Shown: in pieces, positions 7,612-15,600 of the stretch
How positions within the stretch are numbered: position 1 is the first letter of the stretch
Layout: every line of letters starts with the position of its first letter
NCBI RefSeq assembly: GCF_000377665.1
Contig: NZ_KB898649.1
Coordinates: forward strand, 186,001-250,000
DNA from: Vreelandella zhanjiangensis DSM 21076
GTDB lineage: Bacteria > Pseudomonadota > Gammaproteobacteria > Pseudomonadales > Halomonadaceae
Length of the DNA: 64,000 nucleotides
Reading direction: 5' to 3'
The notes under the pieces: model-generated
Told to the model about the DNA's origin: nothing
What the model saw: only the letters and a program-made list of their open reading frames with translations
The model's database searches: none
Made by a program: the position numbers and the translations under genes

Positions 7612-8799
7612 ATGTCATTTGCAAAACTCGGTTTATCCAATCCTCTTGTTCAAGCGATTACCGACCTAGGTTACAAAACGCCAACGCCCATCCAGGAACA
7701 AGCGATTCCTGCCATTCTTTCGGGTAAAGATTTAATCGCCACCGCACAAACCGGAACCGGCAAAACCGCTGCCTTTGTTCTGCCTCTGCTGGAAAGATTC
7801 AGTACAGCGGGAACGCTACGCGGCAAACGCATACGTGCGCTGATCCTGGTGCCGACCCGTGAGTTAGCGATTCAGGTCGAAGCCAGTGTGGCTCAATACG
7901 CTAAACACCTGCGCTTAACGTCTATGGCGGTGTATGGGGGTGTGGATAGCGAACCTCAAAAAGAGCGCTTGATTGAAGGGGTTGATATTCTTGTCGCCAC
8001 ACCGGGCAGATTGCTGGATTTGGCTCATCAGCGTGCGCTACATTTTGATGAACTTAAAGCCCTGGTGTTGGACGAAGCAGACAGAATGGTCGACATGGGT
8101 TTTGTCGACGATATCAACAAAATTATAGAACGCCTGCCTGAAAACCGTCAGAACCTGTTGTTTTCGGCAACGATGACTGGCGACGTTCGGGCGCTGGCCT
8201 ATGGTTTTTCAGACAGCAAGATGACCGATCTAGCGTCTGAAATATCCATTTCTCCCAACGAGCGCGCCGCCGCCAGCATCAAGCAATGGCTAATCGCGGT
8301 AGACAAAGACGCCAAGTCGGCCTTGTTGAGTCACTTGATCAACGAGCAAGAGTGGGACCAGGCGCTTATTTTTACCGAGAAAAAACACAATGCCGCGAAG
8401 CTTGTTGCCCAATTGGAAAAACGCGGCATCATCGCAGATTCCATTCATGGCGGTAGAAGCCAGGCCATGCGCGAACAAGTTTTAGGTCAGTTCAAATCCG
8501 GCGAGCTCAAGTACCTGATCGCTACAGGGGTGGCCGGTCGTGGTTTGGATATCGGTGAACTGAGCCGTGTAGTGAATTACGATTTACCCTTTCAGCCAGA
8601 AGAATACATCCACCGTATTGGCCGAACCGGCCGTGCGGGTGCCTCAGGTGAAGCCATCTCTTTGGTCGACATCAGTGACTTCAAGAATCTTTGTGCCATT
8701 GAAAGGCGATTGAACAGCATCATTGAGCGTAAGGAAATCGAAGCCTTTCCGGTTAAAAAAGCAGTACCCGCTTCAAACTTGAACTATAAAAAGAAGTAA
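7612..8799 (+). CDS. rhlE: DEAD-box ATP-dependent RNA helicase, RhlE type
   Basis: A 395-residue RNA helicase that unwinds structured RNA, acting in ribosome assembly or RNA decay. All motifs are intact: Q motif FAKLGLSNPLVQAI...TPTPIQEQAIP, motif I AQTGTGKT (45-52), PTREL, GG, TPGR, DEAD (154-157), SAT (185-187), then domain 2 with ALIFTEKK, ATGVAGRGLDI and HRIGRTGRAG. The C-terminal extension is short (KKAVPASNLNYKKK) rather than the long basic tail of RhlB or SrmB, which fits the RhlE subgroup. It ends 19 bases before a strong hairpin and T run. It is a single-gene transcript by spacing. Confidence 0.93.
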   Translation: MSFAKLGLSNPLVQAITDLGYKTPTPIQEQAIPAILSGKDLIATAQTGTGKTAAFVLPLLERFSTAGTLRGKRIRALILVPTRELAIQVEASVAQYAKHLRLTSMAVYGGVDSEPQKERLIEGVDILVATPGRLLDLAHQRALHFDELKALVLDEADRMVDMGFVDDINKIIERLPENRQNLLFSATMTGDVRALAYGFSDSKMTDLASEISISPNERAAASIKQWLIAVDKDAKSALLSHLINEQEWDQALIFTEKKHNAAKLVAQLEKRGIIADSIHGGRSQAMREQVLGQFKSGELKYLIATGVAGRGLDIGELSRVVNYDLPFQPEEYIHRIGRTGRAGASGEAISLVDISDFKNLCAIERRLNSIIERKEIEAFPVKKAVPASNLNYKKK

Positions 8800-8817
8800 T
8801 CGCTAATACATAACAAA

Positions 8818-8867
8818 GAAGCTCACCTATTGAATGAATAAAAGGTGAGCTTCCCTGCTGTTTTTTT
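8818..8867 (+). terminator. Probable intrinsic terminator after the helicase gene
   Basis: A perfect 11-bp stem, GAAGCTCACCT / AGGTGAGCTTC (8818-8828 with 8843-8853), is followed by CCTGCTG and seven T residues (8861-8867). The T run begins 7 nt after the stem, a little far for a classic terminator, and the loop is 14 nt. It nevertheless separates the helicase from the convergent Rho-like gene and is the only candidate. Confidence 0.65.
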
Positions 8868-8927
8868 AAACCGGAGTCCATTCACCAACACATTGATAAG
8901 CACTGGGGCCGACACACTTCGCTCTTA

Positions 8928-9920
8928 CTACTCGGCGGCTGAAAACGCTTCCAGCAACTCGGCATTGGTTGGATATTTCTCCAATAGCTCAAACAGCTTC
9001 TGCGCCCCTTCGATTGGTTTGAGCTGTATCAACGCGCGGCGCAGTGTGCGTACTTTTTCGATATCCTTTGTATCAATCAAAAGCTCTTCTCGACGGGTAC
9101 TGCTCTTGGCGATATCGATGGCCGGGAAAATCCGTTGATTGGCCACCTCGCGTGACAGCACGATTTCCATATTGCCCGTACCCTTGAACTCCTCGAAAAT
9201 CACCTGATCCATACGACTGCCCGTATCTACCAGCACGGTGGCCAGAATCGTGAGCGACCCGCCGTTTTCGATCTTTCGCGCGGCGCCAAACAGCTTTCGA
9301 GGTATTTCCATCGCCCGGCTATCCAGCCCGCCGGACATGGTACGGCCATTGCCCCGCTGCTCGGCATTATGAACGCGCGAGAGCCTGGTCAGTGAATCGA
9401 TCACGATCATCACATCATGCCCCTCGCCCGCTTGCCTACGCGCCGTTTCAAGAAGCTTATCAGCCATTTGCACATGATGGGTGTAGCTTTCGTCTGACGA
9501 CGACGCATGTACCTCTGCCGACACGCTACGCTTGAAGTCCGTCACTTCTTCCGGGCGCTCATCGATCAGCAAGGCATACAGCTTTATCTCAGGATGCGCC
9601 TCGGCCGCGGCTTGGCAGATATGTTTGAGCAGCGTCGTTTTGCCGGAGCCTGGGGGCGCTACGATCAGCCCACGCTGGCCCATCCCGATGGGCGTGATCA
9701 AATCCATCGCCCGCACGCTGCGCTGGCTGGAACCAGGCTCTAGGTGAATGCGTGGGGAAGGATGAATGGCAACGCCATTTAGAAAGCGTTTTTCGGGGTC
9801 ATCGGGGAATTGACCTTCCACTTCGTCGGCGGGCTTGGTTTCTACCTGACGTTTTACCTTCAAACCGAGTGTTTTTCTCGTCATAAGATCGATGGATCGC
9901 CTTGGGTAAGCTGAGTGCAT
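8928..9920 (-). CDS. Rho-like ATPase lacking the Rho RNA-binding domain
   Basis: A 330-residue homolog of the C-terminal RecA-like motor of transcription terminator Rho. Visible are PIGMGQRGLIVAPPGSGKTTLL (Walker A, Lys94), YALLIDERPEEVTDFKRSV, MIVIDSLTRLSR (Walker B, Asp175), the Q/R-loop region GGLDSRAMEIPRKLFGAARKIENGGSLTILATVLVDTGSRMDQVIFEEFKGTGNMEI, and RRTLRRALIQLKPIEG. E. coli Rho is about 420 residues. Here the first 120 residues, with the N-terminal helix bundle and OB-fold primary RNA site, are replaced by about 35 unrelated residues. It is therefore a second, motor-only Rho paralogue rather than the housekeeping Rho. ATG at 9920, or possibly the ATG at 9884; no strong ribosome binding site is seen for either. 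Confidence 0.85.
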   Translation of the reverse strand: MHSAYPRRSIDLMTRKTLGLKVKRQVETKPADEVEGQFPDDPEKRFLNGVAIHPSPRIHLEPGSSQRSVRAMDLITPIGMGQRGLIVAPPGSGKTTLLKHICQAAAEAHPEIKLYALLIDERPEEVTDFKRSVSAEVHASSSDESYTHHVQMADKLLETARRQAGEGHDVMIVIDSLTRLSRVHNAEQRGNGRTMSGGLDSRAMEIPRKLFGAARKIENGGSLTILATVLVDTGSRMDQVIFEEFKGTGNMEIVLSREVANQRIFPAIDIAKSSTRREELLIDTKDIEKVRTLRRALIQLKPIEGAQKLFELLEKYPTNAELLEAFSAAE

Positions 9921-9970
9921 AGAGTAATGGCTAGGCTTTGAAAATGGTATCGAGCGCGCGCAACACTGCC

Positions 9971-10369
9971 TCAGTCATTCTCGGTGAACTGGGGCAAATC
10001 GTCGGCAATCTCGTACCACGGTGCCTTGTTGCCCACGAACACATGGCGGCCCGGGCGCACACCGGGGTCGGTATCTAGGGTGCCAAGGGGAAGCGCGTAA
10101 ATCTCCGGCTTTTCAGTGAACCGGGTATGAATGCTGGACCCACAGGTCGAGCAGAGCACCTTGAACTCCCCCGGGGACGACTCAAACGTTTTAAGCAGTT
10201 CTTCGCCTATGACGGTTCGCCAGTCGCTGGCCTGCACCTTGGCACAGATTCGAAAAGCGGCCGCGTGGAGCTTGCGGCACATCGAGCAGTGGCAGTGATA
10301 AACGTCGGTAAGGGCGCCTGTTATTACGTATTGGATGCCGCCGCTGAGGCAGCTGCCTGATAGGGTCAT
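9971..10369 (-). CDS. GFA/CENP-V family zinc-binding protein
   Basis: A 132-residue protein of the GFA superfamily (named for glutathione-dependent formaldehyde-activating enzyme). Zinc ligands are visible as GSCLSGGIQY, CHCSMCRKLHAAAF (C-x-C-x2-C) and LCSTCGSSIHTRF (C-x2-C), in the usual order. The biochemical role of most bacterial members is unproven. ATG at 10369. Its start lies 18 bases from an attC-like site (10387-10463), and GFA-fold genes are frequent in integron cassettes. It could therefore be the last member of the cassette array to its right, although no attC is seen downstream of it. Confidence 0.82.
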   Translation of the reverse strand: MTLSGSCLSGGIQYVITGALTDVYHCHCSMCRKLHAAAFRICAKVQASDWRTVIGEELLKTFESSPGEFKVLCSTCGSSIHTRFTEKPEIYALPLGTLDTDPGVRPGRHVFVGNKAPWYEIADDLPQFTEND

Positions 10370-10386
10370 TTTTTAACTCGCTATTT

Positions 10387-10463
10387 GATAACGCCCGCAA
10401 TAAACGGCGCGAGGAACGAGCATCCAGCGACCGAAGGGAGCGAACTTAATCGCCTGGTTAGCC
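10387..10463 (-). repeat. attC-like recombination site (site 1)
   Basis: On the minus strand this 77-bp element begins GGCTAACCAGGCG and ends GGGCGTTATC, with partly complementary outer arms and an inner CTTCGG turn. It lies directly after the stop codon of the gene at 10467-10895, where an integron attC is expected. The outer boxes deviate from the RYYYAAC/GTTRRRY consensus, so the call rests on position and on its similarity to three other sites spaced along the same strand. Confidence 0.6.
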
Positions 10464-10466
10464 ATT

Positions 10467-10895
10467 TTACACACATGGGTTCTCATAAATGGTCCTTCTC
10501 AGCGCCATAGCGGCAAACAGAGCCATTTCTCCCAACTCCTTTTCTGCATGTTCTGGATTATCAAGCAACTCTTGATCGCCCCACGGGTCATTTACGTGCA
10601 CCCATTTATTTCGGTACTTTCGGAGCTTATGCAAATCCGACCGAAGATCGTTTGCTATAGGAGTATTATCGATTAACTCAAAGAGGCTGCTGCGCTCCTT
10701 CCCGGCATACTCGGACCTCAGATAGGTTTCGATACCTGAAACTGCTGTCAATATTGATGCGAGGTTCGCCCCATGCACAAATGCCAGATCAGATTCTCGA
10801 ACGATGAAGGAGCACCATTCCGATAAGATGACACCGCCTTTTAAAAGCTCGTTATCAAGGGACAAGATGTGATTCCAACGTTCTTCTTGGTTCAT
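10467..10895 (-). CDS. Cassette-type small protein with HEPN-like motif
   Basis: An unrecognised 142-residue protein, mostly helical. Near the C-terminus it has LRKYRNKWVHV, where Arg95 and His100 make the R-x4-H signature of HEPN-fold RNases and their relatives, embedded in a helix as in that superfamily. The preceding helix SGIETYLRSEYAG and the general plan (two long helices, then the RNKWVH helix) fit a HEPN domain. Catalytic activity is uncertain. The gene is bounded by attC-like sites on both sides (10387-10463 and 10898-10985), is on the minus strand like the other cassette genes, and lacks an evident ribosome binding site. No minimal nucleotidyltransferase antitoxin partner is adjacent. 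Confidence 0.55.
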   Translation of the reverse strand: MNQEERWNHILSLDNELLKGGVILSEWCSFIVRESDLAFVHGANLASILTAVSGIETYLRSEYAGKERSSLFELIDNTPIANDLRSDLHKLRKYRNKWVHVNDPWGDQELLDNPEHAEKELGEMALFAAMALRRTIYENPCV

Positions 10896-10897
10896 AT

Positions 10898-10985
10898 GGT
10901 TAATGCCTCAAATCACCGGCAGAAAAAAAAGCAGAGCGACGAAGGAACGGCGCTTTTACTGTCCGAGTAAATTTGTCTTATTAGC
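10898..10985 (-). repeat. attC-like recombination site (site 2)
   Basis: An imperfect 88-bp palindrome between two minus-strand genes. The outer arms GCTAATAAGACAAATTTAC... and ...GATTTGAGGCATTAACC pair through TAAT, CAAAT and CGG-CAG blocks. Inner arms AAAAGC/GCTTTT flank a TTCCTTCG turn. The stop codon of the upstream gene lies inside the left box, as usual in cassettes. The terminal boxes are degenerate relative to the consensus. Confidence 0.55.
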
Positions 10986-11943
10986 TTTTCTTGTGCTCAT
11001 TAAGCCTTTCCAACAGCTCTTTTCTCGTTGTAGAAAAAACATCATCCTCACTAATAACAAAATCTATATTGCAACTTATAACGCCTGTACCGTAAGACCA
11101 TGGTTTATCGAAAAAATCATCTTCCTCAGGGCGCAGAAATTTGCATGTTTCTGCTGTTTTCCCATTGGCAATTTTCAATGCTGAAACGATATTGTTTATC
11201 GACATTGATACTAGTTGAATAAGTAAGATGACTTTCTCAACCTTCCAATTTATTGAGGTTCTTTTGGATCTAATGCTTCTATTGCGCTTTGATGTCCCTA
11301 CAGGTTCTATTCTAAAGAATGAAGATCCATGCTCGGATGAGCCAATCATTTTCATTTCTTCGGCGGGTGGAGCCACCCCATATTCATGCTCCAATCCTAC
11401 TGCGAGAGAAAAACCTCCAGAACGAACCCTAAAGCCATGTTTGATACTGTTATATTCGTTAACATGATTCGCATCACTTAACTCATGAGATAATCTTTGC
11501 CATAGTAAGGCAAATAATTTTGCTGTTTGTGCGTTTTTATCACTATCTGGTTTGTAGCATTGGAATACTTTTTTTGAAATAGACTCCCATGACACTTGCT
11601 CAATATTCAGCTTTGTAAACAGCGTATTGGGATAACTACCAATATTTTTTACTAATTGCCGTAAGTTATTGTTTGAGCATTTGGCTATCCAAGCATATGC
11701 GCAGTCTGGTGCCTGAATGTATGCCCCTAACAATGAAAACATAGTTTCCATTGCATGATGCAGAGTAGCCCTGAGTGCTATAGCTGCTCTTTTTTCGTCC
11801 TCAGAATCAAGATACGCATTGAGCAAATAATCAAAGTATTTTACGTCGATTCCATCAAGAAACTCACTGTTTCTTTCGGCTATATCTATTTCCCAAATAC
11901 AGTATGGCTCTTCATTTACGACTAATATTGAATTCTGCATCAT
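10981..11943 (-). CDS. Cassette-borne protein of unknown function
   Basis: A soluble protein of about 320 residues that I do not recognise. It is helical, with an acidic N-terminal region (IDVKYFDYLLNAYLDSEDEKRAAIALRATLHHAMETMFSLLGAY) and a central HELSDANHVNEYNSIKHGFRVRSGG stretch. It also has a basic patch near residue 230 (TSKRNRSIRSKRTSINWK). The N-x-I-K-H-G-x-R segment resembles HEPN-like or abortive-infection helices, but this is weak. ATG at 11943 (first of two consecutive Met codons) has GGGCGAG upstream and lies just after an attC site, as expected for a gene cassette. GC content is clearly lower than in the cob genes, indicating transfer. Confidence 0.6.
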   Translation of the reverse strand: MMQNSILVVNEEPYCIWEIDIAERNSEFLDGIDVKYFDYLLNAYLDSEDEKRAAIALRATLHHAMETMFSLLGAYIQAPDCAYAWIAKCSNNNLRQLVKNIGSYPNTLFTKLNIEQVSWESISKKVFQCYKPDSDKNAQTAKLFALLWQRLSHELSDANHVNEYNSIKHGFRVRSGGFSLAVGLEHEYGVAPPAEEMKMIGSSEHGSSFFRIEPVGTSKRNRSIRSKRTSINWKVEKVILLIQLVSMSINNIVSALKIANGKTAETCKFLRPEEDDFFDKPWSYGTGVISCNIDFVISEDDVFSTTRKELLERLNEHKKS

Positions 11944-11959
11944 ATTTCTCGCCCTGAAA

Positions 11960-12017
11960 GCTAATGCCCGAATTAATCCGCACCGCAAAGCGGTGTCGGC
12001 TTGAATAAATTGTTAGG
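11960..12017 (-). repeat. attC recombination site (site 3, canonical 59-base element)
   Basis: Read on the minus strand the site runs from CCTAACAATTTATTCAAGCCG through the inner hairpin ACACCGCTTTGCGGTG to GGATTAATTCGGGCATTAGC, 58 bp. This closely follows the classic 59-base elements of mobile integrons (left box CCTAAC, L-box TTCAAGCCG, right end CGGGCRTTAG). The stop codon of the upstream gene remnant (12013) falls inside the left box, and the next gene starts 17 bp beyond the right box. Confidence 0.87.
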
Positions 12018-12475
12018 TGCGTTTGCGACGCTGCACCGAAATCTGCTGCGTAATGCGGCGATTGATCTTGCGCTTCCACTCAAGCTTTTTTTCGGATAGC
12101 TTTCGCTTGAGGCGAGTGCTAACCACGAATTCGGACTCGGTGTCATAGATGTAGCCCATTTTTCGACCATGCTCGATGACGTCAAAGTTTGCGTTGCAAA
12201 TGGATCTTTCGCAATGCGTTTCAGGCCGTCGAACAAATTGCCAGTGTCGATGCCAATGAACCGATTGATACAAACGTTTCCTACGTAAGTCGATTCGCCT
12301 GTGATGCGATTTGTTATATAGCAGTGCTCTTTGATCTCTTGCACACATGGGCAGTGGTCGACTCTTCCGTGATGTCGACACTTATCAAGTGCCACTCAGT
12401 ACGGGCTATCTCGAATTTATCTGACCGCGAGAGCGGAAGTATGTGAGCTTTCAGCCTTTCGAAATTGTGCTCCAT
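12013..12475 (-). pseudogene. Frameshifted cassette gene, conserved unknown protein
   Basis: Three overlapping frames together make one protein of about 150 residues. First comes MEHNFERLKAHILPLS to EWHLISVDITEES (frame 1, from ATG 12475). Next is CPCVQEIKEHCYITNR, YVGNVCINRFIGIDTGNLFDGLKRIAKDPFA (frame 2), then NANFDVIEHGRKMGYIYD and LSEKKLEWKRKINRRI (frame 3, stop 12013). The middle resembles a recurrent conserved hypothetical protein with a Cys-rich (CPC...HC) probable metal-binding turn and an NRF-GIDTGNLFDGLKRI signature. Two single-base shifts, near 12360 and 12205, break it. It lies between two good attC sites (11960-12017 and 12493-12576), so it is a decayed gene cassette. Confidence 0.78.
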
Positions 12476-12492
12476 ATCGGTCTCCGATGCGC

Positions 12493-12576
12493 ACCTAACG
12501 CCGCCAACACGCGCAGCTTTGAAGTGAAGGCGAAGCCGCAACGGAAAAGCTGTCGCTGTGCTTGGCTTTGTTAGCT
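12493..12576 (-). repeat. attC recombination site (site 4)
   Basis: An 84-bp site on the minus strand that starts AGCTAACAAAGCC and ends GGCGGCGTTAGGT. The right box GTTAGGT fits the GTTRRRY core exactly. The arms AAAGCTgtCGCTGTGCTTGGC and AAAGCTGCGCGTGTTGGCG are mutually complementary with small mismatches. It lies 70 bp after the stop of the giant STAND gene and 17 bp before the next cassette ORF. Confidence 0.85.
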
Positions 12577-12646
12577 CCAGTATCTAGCTCAATAAACATT
12601 AATAATTAACTTTAAAGAATGAACTATATTAAATATTTTAATAAAA

Positions 12647-15600
12647 CTAAATTGGCGAAATAGCAAACGTTTTAATTGGCTCCGAAGCGTGAGTAAAATC
12701 ACGCCTGTCAACACAAGTCATCTCGGCAATTAGATAATAATTGCCGCCAGTTTGTCTTTTGAACTTTTCAAAAAAATCTTTCGATACTGAAAAATAGGTT
12801 CCGAGAGAGTTGCCTACGTCTCGGTGATGGACTGGATACCATTGGTTTACCCAGTATCTCCAAGCGCCATTACTTATGCTGCCGCCGAAATACTCTACGC
12901 TAGATTCGCTTTGGTTTACTGTGATGATTGGTAAGTCTCCTACGGAATAGGTAGGTCGAAAATAGCCTCTCGATAGCCAATCAGTTTCCCACCTACCAAA
13001 GGAGGAAGGCCATGTCCATTTGGCTAAAGGAAATATGCCTTGCTCAGAATTTCGCACATGATCAATTGAATCAAAAATCATCCTAGGGTCGTCAATTTCA
13101 GAGCTTTGAAGAAGAATTAGAATGACCTTTAGATCAAGGCATACTCCAGTGTGGTTTCTTAGGATGGGGCCGTTGGCATGAAGTAATATTTCATCAGGAG
13201 AAGCGGCAAAACCTGCTAAATATCTCTCAAGTTCATTCTGCCCGGGCAAAGAATCATCTTTGCTCAAATTGCCTAATACGGGCCAACTGTATGGTGGATC
13301 GGAAGGACATAGATTTACAGCAATAAAGCCAAATGGTAATGCCTCTTGTGCATATGAATAGCAAACCTCGGAAGGGATGGAGTGCTTGTGCATAGCATAA
13401 GCTAATGTACGAAGGAATGCAGACACTATGGAGGTCTCTGCACGCCATGAGAAGCTTATTTGGATTCTATCCTGACGGTAAAACTGATCGCCGCAAAAAT
13501 CATATGGGTCAAACATGTAGCATGGCCTTCTTTCCCATACTTTCTCCCATTCAAGAAGGAAATGCTTCTCAAGCGGTACATTGTGCTCCTGTTCAAGCTC
13601 TTGAATAATACCTATAAATCTCAAGGGAACGCCGTTGGCAAACTTGTCATACTTGGCTTTATTTGGAGTTAAGTTATCGGAGAAAATAGAATATAGAATT
13701 GATAAGTCATCTCGGTCTTCATCCATCAAATCTAATGACTTCAATAGTGCATCGGAAATAGGTGAAGGGTATTGAATTGCTTTTGTAACCTCTTCTTCGG
13801 TAAAGGGGGGAGTTTCGACAAGTAACAATACAGATAAAAAATCTACGATATCAGCCTCGTAGGGTTGCTGATTCAAATAATGTAAATATAAGGCGCGAAA
13901 TTCGATATTTGAGTCATCTTGTAAGAGGGCTGCTATTTGCTTGGCTGTTAGGAGTCGGGCGTATCTATCGGGCAACTTGAAGTGCAATAGAGTTAGATGG
14001 AATGGAATATTCTGGATTGATACAGGGTCGTCATACCAATACAGTTTGGTCAAAGGAAGATGCGCTATATCACCTTCAAGGCTAGTTACCATAGTTTCAG
14101 TAATCTCGGCCGCTAGGGCAATCTGTCCCGCTGAGATCAAATAAGTAACAAGCTGCGTAGAAGGAACGACTATATTCTCATCCCTCTGTAGGCTGGAAGA
14201 GCCTGGTGCCATCGTATCGCGAAGGAGGTTTTCCCAATGCATGCTGTAAGTATTGCCATACTCCCTTAATGCCTCTTCTGATCCAGAAGAAAAATAAGGG
14301 TTCCAGCAATTGTTTAGTTTGATATTCCTGACAGCCCACTTATAAGCTGCGTTCTTTCCTTCGGTTTTTGTGCTTAGCAAGAAAATATGATGTAAGCACC
14401 TATTCAGTTCGTAATCTGATTTGCTTTGGTCATAGTAGTCGCTGAATGTAGTGAGGATAGAGCTCGCTTGGCCTTGAGCAGCCCAATAGTTAATCCAGTC
14501 CGAAATAAACTTTTCACGAATCTGGTATGAAACTGAATGTAAGGCTGCCGTAAAATCAGTAAGGTTGGTGGGGTGTATAGTGGATGGTTCAGGACATTCT
14601 GTGTTGACATCTTCGTTAGTGGAAGAGCGCTCTCTTGGCGGTGGAGGCATGCCTCCAAGAACGTGGCACTGGTCTTCGTAAATACCTCTCAGAATATCAT
14701 TATCTTTGCTTCTTTCATCTAATGCTATCATTGCATCAAATGTTGTCATGCACTTTAAAAATGAATGCTCTGGCTGCGTAGAAAGTGGAGATGACTTTAC
14801 GAAACTTTCAAGTATAACACGTGTATTATGCCAATTTTCTTCTGATAGATGATAATCAAATTCGTCTACAAGGCGTTCTGGGTTGTGCTTTGCCAATAAT
14901 TTAGTGAACCATCCGGGAATATGTCGAATTTCTCGCTCTGAAAAATCAAAGACATCACTTGTAAAAGTTGTTACTCGTTTTAGCCAATAAGAAACTTGGG
15001 GGCAGTTTGAATCAGAGCATTCCTGTATCGCTTCAAATACCTCATGTAAAGTAATGTCTTTTCTATGGCCATAACCGACTGTATTGAGCGCGGTACGTTC
15101 TAGAAATTTCGCGGCTTCATCGTAAAGGCCAAGGTTGACTGCCAACTTTGCCAGATCAAGACTGTCATTTGCCAATGTTGCAGTATCATCTCTACGGAGT
15201 ATCTCGGCATCAAATAGTTTTGAGAATTCTAGAGATGCAGCTTCTTTAGGGAAATTGAAGATTGAGTTTTGAGTGGCAACATCAAAAAACGCGCGAGAAT
15301 CCCACCAAATACTTTTGGACAGGGCGCCTAGCTGATCTTGATTAAGGTTTCCGAATTCACCAATAGAGTTGCATAAGATGTTTAGATGAATCGAAATTTT
15401 GGCTAATGCCTTTCTAATGCTGAATAGGACTGCTGTGATTTGATAGCCCATTAAAAAATTATCTGGGCGTTCGAGAATGGCAAAAGAATCATACAAATCA
15501 TGTATCTTGAATTCTTTTCCTTGCTTGAGTGTTTTAGCAGTATTCAATGATGCAAAACGGAGGGTTAACCATGCGTTTTTGAGAAATTCCTGAAGATTCG

